Assembly (NCBI RefSeq): GCF_042666235.1
Contig: NZ_JBHTFQ010000008.1
Span: forward strand, 1-64,000
DNA length: 64,000 bases
Reading direction: 5' to 3'
DNA from: Halodurantibacterium daqingensis
GTDB lineage: Bacteria; Pseudomonadota; Alphaproteobacteria; Rhodobacterales; Rhodobacteraceae
The position numbers were made by a program, and so were the translations under genes. Below the pieces are notes generated by a model that did not search any database, was not told where the DNA came from, and was given only the letters and a program-made list of their open reading frames with translations. Below, piece by piece: positions 7,852 to 16,784 of this stretch (its first letter is position 1; every line of letters starts with the position of its first letter).

Positions 7852-8697
7852 CTAGGCCGCGTCGTCGCTTCGGACGTGCTGCACCTGTGTTCCGAGATGC
7901 GCGATGCCCAGTTCCACGACGTCCCCGTCCACCAGATAACGCGGCGGCTTCTGTCCCATCCCCACGCCCGGCGGTGTGCCGGTCGAGATGATGTCCCCTG
8001 GTCTGAGCGTCATGAACCGGCTGAGATAGGAGATGAGAAAGGCGACACCATAGACCATGGTCCGGGTAGAGCCGTCCTGCTTCATCTCGCCGTTCACCTT
8101 CAGCCACATGTGCAGATCCTGTGGATCGGGAATTTCGTCGGGGGTGACCAGCCAGGGCCCCAGCGGGCCGAAGCTGTCGCAGCTTTTGCCCTTGGTCCAT
8201 TGGCCCTGGCGTTCGATCTGGAAGGCGCGCTCGGACAGGTCATTGGTCACGGCATATCCTGCAACATGGCGCAGGGCCTCGGCCTCGGTCACATGTTTGG
8301 CGGGCTTGCCGATCACCACGGCCAGCTCGACCTCCCAGTCGGTTTTTTCGCTGTCGCGCGGAATGATGATGTTGTCGCAGGGGCCGCAGATGGCACTTGT
8401 GGCCTTCATGAAGATCACCGGCTCGGGCGGCACGCTCATGCCCGATTCCTCGGCATGGTCGGCATAATTCAGGCCGATGCAGATGAACTTGCCTGTTCCG
8501 CTGACGGGCGGGCCAAGCCGCACATCATCCGCCACCAGCGGGAGGGCCGTGGCGTCAAGACCCTTCAGCGCGTCGAGATGGCACAGCACCTCGCCCTCGA
8601 GATCCTTGATCAGGACCGACAGATCGCGGATCCGCCCTTCCGCATCCAGTAGTCCGGGCTTTTCCGCGCCGGGTGCGCCATAACGAAGAAATCGCAT
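7852..8697 (-). CDS. Fumarylacetoacetate hydrolase-family protein (2,4-diketo-3-deoxy-sugar-acid hydrolase or ureidoglycolate-lyase type)
   Basis: A 281-residue FAH-superfamily enzyme with the metal-binding EVELAVVIG motif (E-x-E), the KFICIGLNYADHAEE entry to the fold, FMKATSA, NDLSERAFQ and the STGTPPGVG loop near the end. Members of this size and sequence cleave 2,4-diketo-3-deoxy-L-fuconate or -rhamnonate to pyruvate and lactate, or act on ureidoglycolate. Next to a sugar-acid dehydratase, an SDR and a lactonase, the sugar role is much the more likely. It would be the last step, cutting a diketo acid in the cytoplasm. It is 36 bases downstream of the dehydratase in a lacI-dehydratase-hydrolase operon. 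Confidence 0.8.
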   Translation of the reverse strand: MRFLRYGAPGAEKPGLLDAEGRIRDLSVLIKDLEGEVLCHLDALKGLDATALPLVADDVRLGPPVSGTGKFICIGLNYADHAEESGMSVPPEPVIFMKATSAICGPCDNIIIPRDSEKTDWEVELAVVIGKPAKHVTEAEALRHVAGYAVTNDLSERAFQIERQGQWTKGKSCDSFGPLGPWLVTPDEIPDPQDLHMWLKVNGEMKQDGSTRTMVYGVAFLISYLSRFMTLRPGDIISTGTPPGVGMGQKPPRYLVDGDVVELGIAHLGTQVQHVRSDDAA

Positions 8698-8733
8698 GTT
8701 CAGGTATCCTTCTTGACAGGTGTTCTTGCGGCG

Positions 8734-9885
8734 TCAGGTAAAGACGTGAAGGGCGGTGCGACGGCGGGCGATATAATCCCAATCATACTCTACCCCGAGC
8801 CCCGGCCCTTCGGGAACCGGATAGCAGCCGTCGGCACCGACATCCTCGAGATGGTCGCTGTATCCGCAGCGATAGATCGGCGGCACCGGGTTGCGGGCCT
8901 TCGGATTTACCAGGGCCAGTTCGTAGAAATTCGTGTTCCGGATCGCCGACATGCAGGCCCGGTGCGCCGGGCCCACGCCGTGAAGCTCGACGTCGCAGCC
9001 CAGGGCCTCGGCCAGGCGGGCGATCCGCATCACCCCGCTGATGCCCAGATCCATGTCGGGATCGGCGCGCAGGAAATCGGTGGCGCCAGCCACGGCCCAG
9101 TCGGCCTTGGGCTCCACCCCCCGCACATGTTCGGTCAGCAGGAGCGGGGTGGTGATCTTCTCCCGCAGGCGCTTGTAGGCCTGGATCGAGACGCCCCCGT
9201 CGCGCATCGGATCTTCATACCAGAAATACCCCGCCTCATCGCAGGCCCGGCCCACGTAAAGCGCATCGGCGAAGGTCCGTAACTGGCAGGCCGGATCCAG
9301 CAGGAGCGTCATCCGATCCCCGACGGCCGCCGCCAGATGCAGCACATTCTGCGCCTCGCGCTTCGGCTCGCCCTCGGCCCAGCCGTGGATCTTGAATGCG
9401 CCAAAGCCAAGCGCGTGACAGGCTTCGGCAAAGTCCGCATAATCCTCGGGGCGGGTCAGCGCGCCATATTCGTCGCCATGGGTGGTCGAGGCATAGGTCC
9501 GCAGCCGTGTGCGAAAACCGCCCAGAAGCTCCTTGACCGACACGCCGTATTTCCGCGCCGCAAGATCCCACAGCGCGATATCCACATGGGACACGCCGAT
9601 GAAGCCGACCTGGCGGAGGGCTCTTTTCAGGTCATCATAGATCGACTCGCGCTGCAGCGCATCGCGCCCGATCAGGCTTTGGGCAATCATCAGAAGCTGC
9701 CCGACATGCGCCTTCTTGCCGCCGTGCTGCGGGCAATAGCTTCCTTCCAGCCCGTCGCGGGTAAAGATGCGTATCCCGAGCGACGACACGTCGGACCTTG
9801 CCCCGGGGACATAGCTTCGCCCCGGCGACAGGTTCTCGATCGGGAAGGTGTATTCATGGATTTCAACCCGCTCTATTAGGCTCAT
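8734..9885 (-). CDS. Enolase-superfamily sugar-acid dehydratase (mandelate racemase/muconate lactonizing group)
   Basis: A 383-residue protein beginning at the ATG at 9885, with the two-domain MR/MLE fold. The active-site signature is present in order: KIH of FKIHGW on the second strand, the metal ligands in LLLDPA, FWYEDP and LLTEHVRG, and the general-base His in VELHGVGPA. This fits acid-sugar dehydratases that remove water from an aldonic or aldaric acid to give a 2-keto-3-deoxy acid. The TRAP importer and lactonase next door suggest the substrate is imported as a sugar or sugar acid. The exact sugar cannot be read from sequence; 6-deoxyhexonates such as L-fuconate or L-rhamnonate are reasonable guesses. 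Confidence 0.8.
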   Translation of the reverse strand: MSLIERVEIHEYTFPIENLSPGRSYVPGARSDVSSLGIRIFTRDGLEGSYCPQHGGKKAHVGQLLMIAQSLIGRDALQRESIYDDLKRALRQVGFIGVSHVDIALWDLAARKYGVSVKELLGGFRTRLRTYASTTHGDEYGALTRPEDYADFAEACHALGFGAFKIHGWAEGEPKREAQNVLHLAAAVGDRMTLLLDPACQLRTFADALYVGRACDEAGYFWYEDPMRDGGVSIQAYKRLREKITTPLLLTEHVRGVEPKADWAVAGATDFLRADPDMDLGISGVMRIARLAEALGCDVELHGVGPAHRACMSAIRNTNFYELALVNPKARNPVPPIYRCGYSDHLEDVGADGCYPVPEGPGLGVEYDWDYIARRRTALHVFT

Positions 9886-9907
9886 CAGGCGCTCCAGGCT
9901 GCAGATT

Positions 9908-10954
9908 TCATGTACTTGTCCGCTCGATGATCTCGAACCCGAGATCGACTTGGGTCTTCGGAAGCGGCTCGCCGCCCAGGCGTGCCAGCAACATCTTGCC
10001 GGCGGCTGCGCCGATTTCGGCCATCGGATAGGCAACCGTGGTCAGGGACGGCCTGACCCAGCACGAGGCGGGGCTGTCGCCAAAACCGCTGACGGCAATC
10101 CTACCCGGAATGTCGATCCCCTGATCGGTAAGGATACGAATGGCCGAAACGGCAGCCTGATGGCCGGAGCAGACGATCGCATCAACGTCCGGAAACCGGG
10201 AAAGAATCGCGCTGATGGCGCTTTCGCGCAGCCGGCCCGGGGGCGCGGAATCGGTGAATTCCATCAGGCGCACATCGGGTTGCGCCCCGGCTGTTTCCTG
10301 AAATCCGGCAAACCGCGCCGCCATGCGGCTGTCGTCGATGCCGGAATGGGTGATATAGGCGATGGCCCTGCGGCCCCGCGTCAGCAGGTAGCGCGCCAGC
10401 GCGGCGCCGGCGTCGAAATTGGAAAGGCCGACATTCAGGTCAACCGGCGCATCGTGAAGCTCGAACATCTCGACCACCGGAACCCGCGCCACCGACAGCA
10501 GGCGGACGGCATCGGCGCTCTGCACCTTTCCGGCCAGGGCCAGGGCATCGACCTTGTAGGCCAGCAAGGTGCGGACCGCATCCGCCTCCTTGGCCGCGTC
10601 ATAGGATGTGGTGGCCAGAAGTGTCCGATAGCCCTGCGTTTCGATCTGGGCGTTGAAGGCCTCGAGCAGGACCGAGTGGATGGGATTGGCGATCGTGGGA
10701 ACCACCACGCCAATGACCATGGTCCGGGACGACACCAGCCCTGAAGCTACACGGTTGGGGATATAGCCAAGTTCGGCGGCAACCTTCAGCACCCTGGTGC
10801 GGGTTTTTTCGGAAACCCGATCAGGATTGGACAGGCAGCGCGAGGCAGTGATCACCGAAACGCCGGCCGCCTCGGCAACTTCGCGCAGCCGGGGGCGTTC
10901 GTCGCTGCTGCGGTCCGGGGTCGGGTTCCGGGGGCTGCCTTGGCTTGGGGTCAT
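9908..10954 (-). CDS. LacI-family transcriptional regulator of the sugar-acid cluster
   Basis: A 348-residue regulator from the ATG at 10954. The N-terminal LacI helix-turn-helix reads LREVAEAAGVSVITASRCLS with a RVLKVAAELGYIPN hinge, followed by a periplasmic-binding-like effector domain (VIGVVVPTIANPI to RIAVSGFGD). It heads the minus-strand operon with the dehydratase and FAH hydrolase and faces the TRAP operon. The dyad at 11035-11052 is its probable operator, from which it could control both directions. GntR-like effectors (sugar acids or their dehydration products) are likely but not shown. Confidence 0.85.
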   Translation of the reverse strand: MTPSQGSPRNPTPDRSSDERPRLREVAEAAGVSVITASRCLSNPDRVSEKTRTRVLKVAAELGYIPNRVASGLVSSRTMVIGVVVPTIANPIHSVLLEAFNAQIETQGYRTLLATTSYDAAKEADAVRTLLAYKVDALALAGKVQSADAVRLLSVARVPVVEMFELHDAPVDLNVGLSNFDAGAALARYLLTRGRRAIAYITHSGIDDSRMAARFAGFQETAGAQPDVRLMEFTDSAPPGRLRESAISAILSRFPDVDAIVCSGHQAAVSAIRILTDQGIDIPGRIAVSGFGDSPASCWVRPSLTTVAYPMAEIGAAAGKMLLARLGGEPLPKTQVDLGFEIIERTST

Positions 10955-11034
10955 TGATGATCCGGTCCTCGTTCTGGCTGTCTCGGGTTGCCGCGCAGGG
11001 TGCTTGACAAAGCAGCCCGCAGAAAGCAGTGTTA

Positions 11035-11052
11035 ATGGATAGCGTTGTCCAT
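11035..11052. promoter_or_regulatory. LacI-type operator in the divergent gap
   Basis: ATGGATAGCGTTGTCCAT is an 18-base dyad matching its own complement at 14 positions, with the central CG typical of LacI/GalR operators. It lies 61 bases upstream of dctQ and 81 bases from the lacI start. A TTGACA at 11004-11009 could be a -35 element for the TRAP operon, but I see no matching -10 at ideal spacing. Confidence 0.5.
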
Positions 11053-11112
11053 CGCAAGTCGGAATCCACGAAAACATGCGCATGGCGACGGATCGCGAAG
11101 GGGAGGTAAGCG

Positions 11113-11643
11113 ATGCGATTCTTCAGTTGGACCCTCGTGGTTCTTGGCCGGGCAGAGCTTGTCGCGGCAAGCCTTCTGGTGCTGGCCATGATCTGCGCGG
11201 TGAGCGTCGAGGTCTATTACCGCTATGTCCTCGGCTCATCGCTCTACTGGGTGGAGGAGGGGGCGACGATCGCGTTCATCTGGGTGACGTTTCTGGGTGC
11301 CGCCCTTGCTTCCAAGGCGAATCGGCATATCACCATCACCTCGCTCGGTGGCATTTTCCGTGCCGGCCGGTCGCGGGCGCTCTGGGCGCTGGGCGGGCAG
11401 GGGGCCATCGTGGTCGTGGCCGCCGTGATCGCCTATCATTCCTTCGGCTATACGACGCTTCAGGCCCGCACCGCCACCGTGTCCTTGCCGGTGAACATTC
11501 CGCGCAGCTGGATGTTCGCCTGGCCGTTATGCCTGGGCATGGTCTCGATCGCGTTGACACATCTCTACTACTTCATGGACAACGTTATCTCCCTGTTTGC
11601 GCCCGGCGTGCGCCCGGCGCCGCGCCCCCTTCTGGAGATATGA
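11113..11643 (+). CDS. TRAP transporter small membrane subunit (DctQ type)
   Basis: A 176-residue protein with four predicted membrane helices (about residues 15-35, 50-68, 92-112 and 132-152). It has the DctQ landmarks: RYVLGSSLYWVEE between helices one and two and the ATIAFIWVTFLGAALASKANRHI segment. GGGAGG precedes the ATG. It pairs with the DctM subunit, whose gene starts one base after its stop, in a periplasmic-binding-protein-dependent secondary importer driven by ion gradient. Confidence 0.9.
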   Translation: MRFFSWTLVVLGRAELVAASLLVLAMICAVSVEVYYRYVLGSSLYWVEEGATIAFIWVTFLGAALASKANRHITITSLGGIFRAGRSRALWALGGQGAIVVVAAVIAYHSFGYTTLQARTATVSLPVNIPRSWMFAWPLCLGMVSIALTHLYYFMDNVISLFAPGVRPAPRPLLEI

Positions 11644-11644
11644 C

Positions 11645-12934
11645 ATGAGCATCGGTATCATCTTCCTGCTGCTGCTCGGCTTCGTGCTTCTCGAGATACC
11701 GGTCGGGTTCGCGCTGATCGCGGCCAGTCTGGTCTATATCGGAATGGACGGGGTTTTTCCCGCCTCGGTCGTGGCCAGCCGCATGCCGCCCGGGCTTGAG
11801 AGCTTTCCCTTCCTGGCGCTGCCGCTGTTCGTCTTTGTCGGCACGGTCCTGAGCTCGGGCGGCATCGCGCGCCGCATTTTCGACTTTGCCAACTGCATGG
11901 TCGGACATACCCGCGGCGGGTTGGGCCATGTCAATGTTCTGGCCAGCATCATCTTTGCCGGCATGAGCGGCGTCGCGCAGGCCGATGCCGCGGGGCTGGG
12001 CCGGATCGAGATCGAGGAGATGAAGCGGGCCGGCTATCCGACCCGTATCGCCACGGCGATCACCGCCGCCTCGTCCGTGATCGGGCCGATCATTCCGCCG
12101 TCTGTGATAATGGTGGTCTATGCGGTTCTGGCGAATGTGCCCCTGAGCGACCTGTTCCTTGCCGGAATAGTGCCGGGCCTGTTGATGGGCGCGAGCCTGA
12201 TGATCGCCATCGCGATCATGGCGCGCACCGGCAGGATCGACGTTCCGTTGCAGCCGCGCAAGCCGGCGCGGGAACGCTGGCAGGCCTTCGTCAAGGCAGC
12301 GCCGGCCCTTTCCGCGCCGGCGCTGCTGATCGCGGGATTGCTGAGCGGCGTGGCCACCCCGACCGAACTGGGCGCGCTGACGGCCGTCTATGCGACCGTG
12401 CTTGGCTTTGCCCAGGGTGAACTGACGCCAAGGCGGCTTTGGGATTGCGCGGTCCAGACCGTTCTGACCACCGGTGTGTTGGCCTTCCTGATCGCGGCTG
12501 CCGCGCCGTTCCTGTGGGCCTTGGCCATGGGGGATACGGTCAGCTGGTTCGCGCGGCAGATCGAGGGCATTTCGCATAATCCGATCCTGTTCCTGCTGAC
12601 CATCAATCTGATCCTGCTGGTCGCCGGTGCCCTGATCGAAACCACGGTGATCCTGTTGATCGTGGTGCCGGTGCTGGGCCCTGCCATGGTGATGAACGGA
12701 ATTGATCCGATCCACGCGGCAATGGTGATCATTGTCAACCTGATGATCGGCGCGCTGACACCACCCTTCGGGGTTCTTCTGTTCGTGATGATGGACATCA
12801 CGAAACTGAGCCTTGCCGCGATGTCGCGGGCCATCCTGCCCTTTTATCTGCCGCTGCTTGCGGTGCTGCTGCTCATGACATTCGTTCCGGCGCTGTCAAC
12901 GGCCGTGCCTGCATGGATGGCGTCGACGCGCTGA
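11645..12934 (+). CDS. TRAP transporter large membrane subunit (DctM type)
   Basis: A 429-residue, roughly 12-helix permease. Conserved DctM segments are visible: PLFVFVGTVLSSGGIARRIFDFA, GGLGHVNVLASIIFAGMSGVAQADAAGLGRIEI, SSVIGPIIPPSVIMVVYA, and LTPPFGVLLFVMM near the end. It forms the transport pore with DctQ and receives substrate from DctP (12978). The start at 11645 follows the DctQ stop by one base, the usual tight coupling. Confidence 0.92.
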   Translation: MSIGIIFLLLLGFVLLEIPVGFALIAASLVYIGMDGVFPASVVASRMPPGLESFPFLALPLFVFVGTVLSSGGIARRIFDFANCMVGHTRGGLGHVNVLASIIFAGMSGVAQADAAGLGRIEIEEMKRAGYPTRIATAITAASSVIGPIIPPSVIMVVYAVLANVPLSDLFLAGIVPGLLMGASLMIAIAIMARTGRIDVPLQPRKPARERWQAFVKAAPALSAPALLIAGLLSGVATPTELGALTAVYATVLGFAQGELTPRRLWDCAVQTVLTTGVLAFLIAAAAPFLWALAMGDTVSWFARQIEGISHNPILFLLTINLILLVAGALIETTVILLIVVPVLGPAMVMNGIDPIHAAMVIIVNLMIGALTPPFGVLLFVMMDITKLSLAAMSRAILPFYLPLLAVLLLMTFVPALSTAVPAWMASTR

Positions 12935-12977
12935 AGGCTATGAAACCTACAATCTGACTCGGGAGGAGAGAGTTACG

Positions 12978-14039
12978 ATGTCGAAGGAAATCCGCAAATT
13001 CTGTCACGGCGCTGCGGTTGCAGCCATGGTCGGGCTGACGGCCCTGTCCGCATCAGCCGAGGTGTCGCTGAACGTTGCCACGGTCGATGCCGCGGGAACG
13101 CTGCGCAACCTTGCCGGAAACCGGTTGCACACCCTTCTCAGGGAACAGGACGCGGGCGTTCAGGTTCGCCATATCGAGGGACCGGTGCTGGGAAATGCCG
13201 CGCAGGTCAGGGATCAGGTGGCTGAGGGCAGCGTCGACATCATCGGCACCGACATCGCCTGGGCCGCGCCCTATTCGAATTTTCTGAAGGCGACATCGTT
13301 CTCCTTTGTGTTCCGGGATCAGGAACATCTTGCCGGAGTGCTTGACAGTGCGATGATGGCCGAACTGATCGACGAGATTGCCGCCGAGCAGGGCGTGCGG
13401 ATCCTGGGTGCCGCGGTTCTGCCGTCGCGCGCGTTCTTTACCAAGGTCACGCCACAACGCGCCGCGGATTTCGAAGGGTTGAAGATCCGGTCGCCGCAGC
13501 TCGACAACTGGCTGGAATCCTACAAGGCCATTGGCGCCAATCCGACGCCCGTGAACTGGAACGAGGTATTCCTGGCGTTGCAGACCGGGCTGGTGGATGG
13601 GGCCCATGGCCTGCCGGTGGATGTGCAGCCGAACAACTGGCACAAGGCCGCGCCCAACGTCACGGATCTCGAGGACATGTTCGGTGTTCACGTCTGGATG
13701 ATCAACGAGACCCGCTGGTCCGGGATGTCTTCGGCCGATCAGGCCACACTCGTGGCCGCGATCGACGAGGTGGATGCCTGGATGACCGCGACCGCCGAGG
13801 CAGAAAGCCTGAGCACCATAGCCTCGCTGCTTGACCAGGGCGGCGGCGTCTTCATCACCCACAACGCGGCGAAGCGCGAGGCGGTTGCCGCGCTTGCGGG
13901 TGCAGACAAGGTTGTGGCCTTTCCCGAGGACGAGCGGGAAGCGATGCGCAACAAGGCGCTTGCCGCAGGAAAGGCCCTCGAGGGGCAGGCAACCTGGTGG
14001 GCGCCGGGTGTCCTTGACGAGCTTCAGTCTGTCCGATGA
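12978..14039 (+). CDS. TRAP transporter substrate-binding protein (DctP type)
   Basis: A 353-residue periplasmic protein with a Sec signal peptide (about residues 1-27, cleavage after ALSASA). The body has the DctP fold marks: EGSVDIIGTDIAWAAPY, GLKIRSPQLDNWLESYKAIGANPTPVNWNEVFLALQTGLVDG with the substrate-carboxylate Arg in the KIRSP stretch, and WMINETRWSGM. That Arg implies an acidic ligand such as a sugar acid. GGGAGGAG lies upstream. The stop overlaps the next gene's ATG, so uptake and the lactonase-like step are translationally coupled. Confidence 0.9.
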   Translation: MSKEIRKFCHGAAVAAMVGLTALSASAEVSLNVATVDAAGTLRNLAGNRLHTLLREQDAGVQVRHIEGPVLGNAAQVRDQVAEGSVDIIGTDIAWAAPYSNFLKATSFSFVFRDQEHLAGVLDSAMMAELIDEIAAEQGVRILGAAVLPSRAFFTKVTPQRAADFEGLKIRSPQLDNWLESYKAIGANPTPVNWNEVFLALQTGLVDGAHGLPVDVQPNNWHKAAPNVTDLEDMFGVHVWMINETRWSGMSSADQATLVAAIDEVDAWMTATAEAESLSTIASLLDQGGGVFITHNAAKREAVAALAGADKVVAFPEDEREAMRNKALAAGKALEGQATWWAPGVLDELQSVR

Positions 14040-14977
14040 GCGGCGGGCGCCTTCTGGCATTTCCGGTGGCCGACAGCCATTTTCACCTGTGGGATCCGGA
14101 AATGCTGCCCTATCCCTGGCTCTCGGCCGATGCGCGTCCGCCCAGCTTTGGTGACACGGGCGCGCTGCGGCGCCCGTTTGCCCGCAAGGACTATCTGGCT
14201 GCGTTCGACGGGGTTCTGGACCTGTGCGCAGGGGTGCATGTGGAGGCAGGCTGCGCGGACCCGTTGGGCGAAGCGCAGTGGGTATCCACGCAGGCCCGCG
14301 CGGATTTCGTGATCGGCCATGTTGCGCAGATAGACCTTCGGGCCAAGGGGGGCGAGGAGCTGGCCCGCTGGGAGGGGCGCGTGCCACCGGTCGGGTTTCG
14401 CATGCGCCTCAATGCCGATCGCGCCATCAACGCCTCCGGGGAGCCGCCCGACTCGGATCACTTCACCAGTGTCCTTGCAATGCTGAACGCGCGGCGGGCG
14501 GTGTTTGACCTCAGCATCTTCCCGGAACAGGGCGACGCGGCCGCCCGGCTCGCGGCGCGATGGCCAGAAATCCGTTTCGTCCTCAATCATCTGGGATGGC
14601 CCCGGATCGCCTCGGGGCGCGACAGCTTCGCCACATGGCGCAACATGATGCGGCAGCTGTCTGTCGTGCCGAATGTTGTGGTCAAGGTGTCAATGCTCTG
14701 GCCCATCGATCCCGCCTGGCGCCCCGAGATCATCCGGCCCTTCCTGCGCGAGGCGCTGGAGCTTTTCGGACCCGAGCGGCTTGCCTGGGGATCGAACTTC
14801 CCGATCGAAACCTGCTTCGGGACCATCGAGCATCAACTCGAGTCCCTTCTTGAGGTGCTGTGCGACCTGCCCGGTCCGGCGCTCGAGCAGATCTTTCGGA
14901 TCACCACCTGCCAGACCTACGGGCTGGCCTTCAACCGAACTCCTGCAGGAAACGGACATCACCATGAACAAGCTTGA
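14036..14977 (+). CDS. Amidohydrolase-2 family protein, sugar lactonase-like
   Basis: A 313-residue TIM-barrel protein of the amidohydrolase-related (Pfam Amidohydro_2) type. The start has the DSHFHLWDPEMLPYPWL motif, almost diagnostic for the L-fuconolactonase/COG3618 group. Later landmarks are GVHVEAG, VLNHLGWP and WGSNFPIE (barrel-end residues His and Asp/Glu positions). Family members hydrolyse 1,4- or 1,5-lactones of deoxy-sugars. In the cluster it would open the lactone made by a sugar dehydrogenase. It overlaps dctP by four bases and the SDR gene by 14. Confidence 0.78.
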   Translation: MSGGRLLAFPVADSHFHLWDPEMLPYPWLSADARPPSFGDTGALRRPFARKDYLAAFDGVLDLCAGVHVEAGCADPLGEAQWVSTQARADFVIGHVAQIDLRAKGGEELARWEGRVPPVGFRMRLNADRAINASGEPPDSDHFTSVLAMLNARRAVFDLSIFPEQGDAAARLAARWPEIRFVLNHLGWPRIASGRDSFATWRNMMRQLSVVPNVVVKVSMLWPIDPAWRPEIIRPFLREALELFGPERLAWGSNFPIETCFGTIEHQLESLLEVLCDLPGPALEQIFRITTCQTYGLAFNRTPAGNGHHHEQA

Positions 14978-15710
14978 CGTGAAGGAACGGCGCGCCGTTG
15001 TGACGGGGGCGGCCCAAGGCATTGGCCGTGCCGTCGGTGAGCGGCTTGTCGCCTCGGGCGCGCGGCTCTGCATCTGGGATCGCGATGTCGAAACGGCCCG
15101 CAAGACAGCGGCCGAGATCGGCGGAGATACCTGCGTCATCGAGGTGGACCAGTCTGACTGGGCCGGGGTCATGGACGCTGCCCGCAGAACCGAGGCCGAG
15201 TTCGGTCCCGTCGACATTCTTGTCGCGAATGCCGGGGTCGCGGGTTCGAACGCGCCCGTGGTGGCCTATGATCCCGGCGAATGGCGGCGGATCATAGAGA
15301 TCAACCTCGACGGGGTCTTTCACTGCTGCAAGGCGCTGCTGCCGGGCATGCAGGCGCGGGGCTACGGGCGGATCGTCAATGTCGCCTCCATCGCGGGAAA
15401 GGAGGGAAACCCCAATGCCGCAGCCTATTCGGCGTCCAAGGCCGGTGTCATCGCGCTTACGAAAGCACTTGGGAAGGAAACCGCAGGTCAGGATATCGCG
15501 GTCAACTGCGTGACCCCGGCTGCCGCGCGGACTGCAATCTTCGATCAGATGAGCGAGGAACACATCGGCTACATGCTGTCGAAAATCCCGCGCGGACGGT
15601 TCCTTGAGACAACCGAGGCTGCCGCGATGATTGCCTGGCTTTGCACCGCCGAAAATTCCTTCACGACCGGGGCGGTTTTCGACCTGAGCGGTGGTCGGGC
15701 GACTTACTGA
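14964..15710 (+). CDS. Short-chain dehydrogenase/reductase
   Basis: A 248-residue classical SDR starting at the ATG at 14964. It has the cofactor motif TGAAQGIG (about residues 15-22), the NAG motif in VANAGVAG, the catalytic Ser in VASIAG, and YSASK (Tyr and Lys of the catalytic site). Asp in WDRD after beta-2 favours NAD. Similar enzymes oxidise 2-keto-3-deoxy-L-fuconate or -rhamnonate to the 2,4-diketo acid that an FAH-type hydrolase then splits. That fits the FAH gene at 7852. It could instead oxidise the free sugar. Confidence 0.82.
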   Translation: MNKLDVKERRAVVTGAAQGIGRAVGERLVASGARLCIWDRDVETARKTAAEIGGDTCVIEVDQSDWAGVMDAARRTEAEFGPVDILVANAGVAGSNAPVVAYDPGEWRRIIEINLDGVFHCCKALLPGMQARGYGRIVNVASIAGKEGNPNAAAYSASKAGVIALTKALGKETAGQDIAVNCVTPAAARTAIFDQMSEEHIGYMLSKIPRGRFLETTEAAAMIAWLCTAENSFTTGAVFDLSGGRATY

Positions 15711-15716
15711 GGACGC

Positions 15717-16784
15717 ATGATGAAAAGCCTTCGCACTGCCGTGATCGGCGCAGGCTGGTTCGCCTGCGAAAACCATATCCCCGCACTTCTGGAGCGGCCC
15801 GAAGTGGTTCTTGACGGCGTCTGCAGGCTGGGCGCCGCAGAGCTTGGCCGGGTGCGCGCCCATTTCGGTTTTGCGTTCGCCTCCGAGGATTATCGGGCGG
15901 TTCTGCAGCGGCGGCCGGATCTCGTGATTGTCGCCTCTCCTCATGCCATGCATTTCGAACATGCGCGCGCGGCACTCGAGGCCGGCGCGCATGTGCTTTG
16001 CGAAAAGCCCATGACGCTTGATCCCCGAGAGGCCTGGGATCTTGTCGCGATCGCAAGGGCGCAGGGGCGAGCCCTGGTCATCGCCAACAGCTACAACTAT
16101 CTGCCGCATCTTGACGGGCTCCGGCAGCGTATCGCCGAAGGACTGATTGGCGAGATCGAGCATGTCAGCTGCACCTTCGTTTCGGCCACGCGCGAGGTTT
16201 TTGTCGGCACGCGGGGCCTGGACAGATGGGCCACAAGCTTTGCGCGTCCGGACCCCTCGACCTGGCAGGATCCGGCCGCGGGGGGTGGCTTTGCCTTTGG
16301 CCAGCTTTCGCACGCGCTTGCGCTCATGTATTTCATGATCGGCCTCACACCGCGCAGGGTGTCGGGGCTTGTGGGCGGAAGCGGCGGCGTGGATCTCGCG
16401 AATGCGGCGGTCATCTCGCTTTCCAATGGGGCAGTGGCCTCGGTCTCCGGCTCGGCAACGCTTCCACAGGGGCGCCGGGCCCTGATGCGCCTGACCGTGT
16501 CAGGATCAGCGGGCGTGGCCGACATCGACATTGATGGCACCCGTTGCGAAATCTTCGTGAATGGTCAGTGCGAAACCCTGCCGCTTGCCGAGGGAGCATG
16601 GACGCTCGACAGCAAGGCGCCCGTTCATGCCGCGGTCGATCTGGCGCTGGGTCGCGGCAGGAACCTGTCTCCGGGCGAAATCGGCGCAATGACAACGGCA
16701 ACGATCCGGGCATTGCTTGAGTCGGCAGCGCAGGGCGGCGCGCCGCAGGAAGCGCTTGCCGCAAAGGAGATCACCCCGCCCTGA
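15717..16784 (+). CDS. Gfo/Idh/MocA-family oxidoreductase
   Basis: A 355-residue protein with an N-terminal Rossmann domain (TAVIGAGWFACENHIPAL), the EKPMTLDP motif that carries the catalytic Lys of the family, and a C-terminal alpha/beta domain with GGGFAFGQLSHALALMYFMIG in place of the usual GGxxxDxGxH. It begins six bases after the SDR stop and ends the operon. The family contains NAD(P)-dependent sugar and inositol dehydrogenases. It could supply the first oxidation to a lactone, completing a dehydrogenase-lactonase-dehydratase-SDR-hydrolase route. Confidence 0.8.
   Translation: MMKSLRTAVIGAGWFACENHIPALLERPEVVLDGVCRLGAAELGRVRAHFGFAFASEDYRAVLQRRPDLVIVASPHAMHFEHARAALEAGAHVLCEKPMTLDPREAWDLVAIARAQGRALVIANSYNYLPHLDGLRQRIAEGLIGEIEHVSCTFVSATREVFVGTRGLDRWATSFARPDPSTWQDPAAGGGFAFGQLSHALALMYFMIGLTPRRVSGLVGGSGGVDLANAAVISLSNGAVASVSGSATLPQGRRALMRLTVSGSAGVADIDIDGTRCEIFVNGQCETLPLAEGAWTLDSKAPVHAAVDLALGRGRNLSPGEIGAMTTATIRALLESAAQGGAPQEALAAKEITPP

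Noticed and set aside
8734..10035. A longer start for the dehydratase, running into the lacI gene
   Set aside because: The extra ~50 residues overlap the LacI coding sequence and lack MR/MLE similarity. The ATG at 9885 begins the conserved fold.
11585..12715. A long minus-strand frame opposite dctM, rich in Asp, His and Gln
   Set aside because: It reads the complement of hydrophobic codons of a membrane protein, a well-known artefact.
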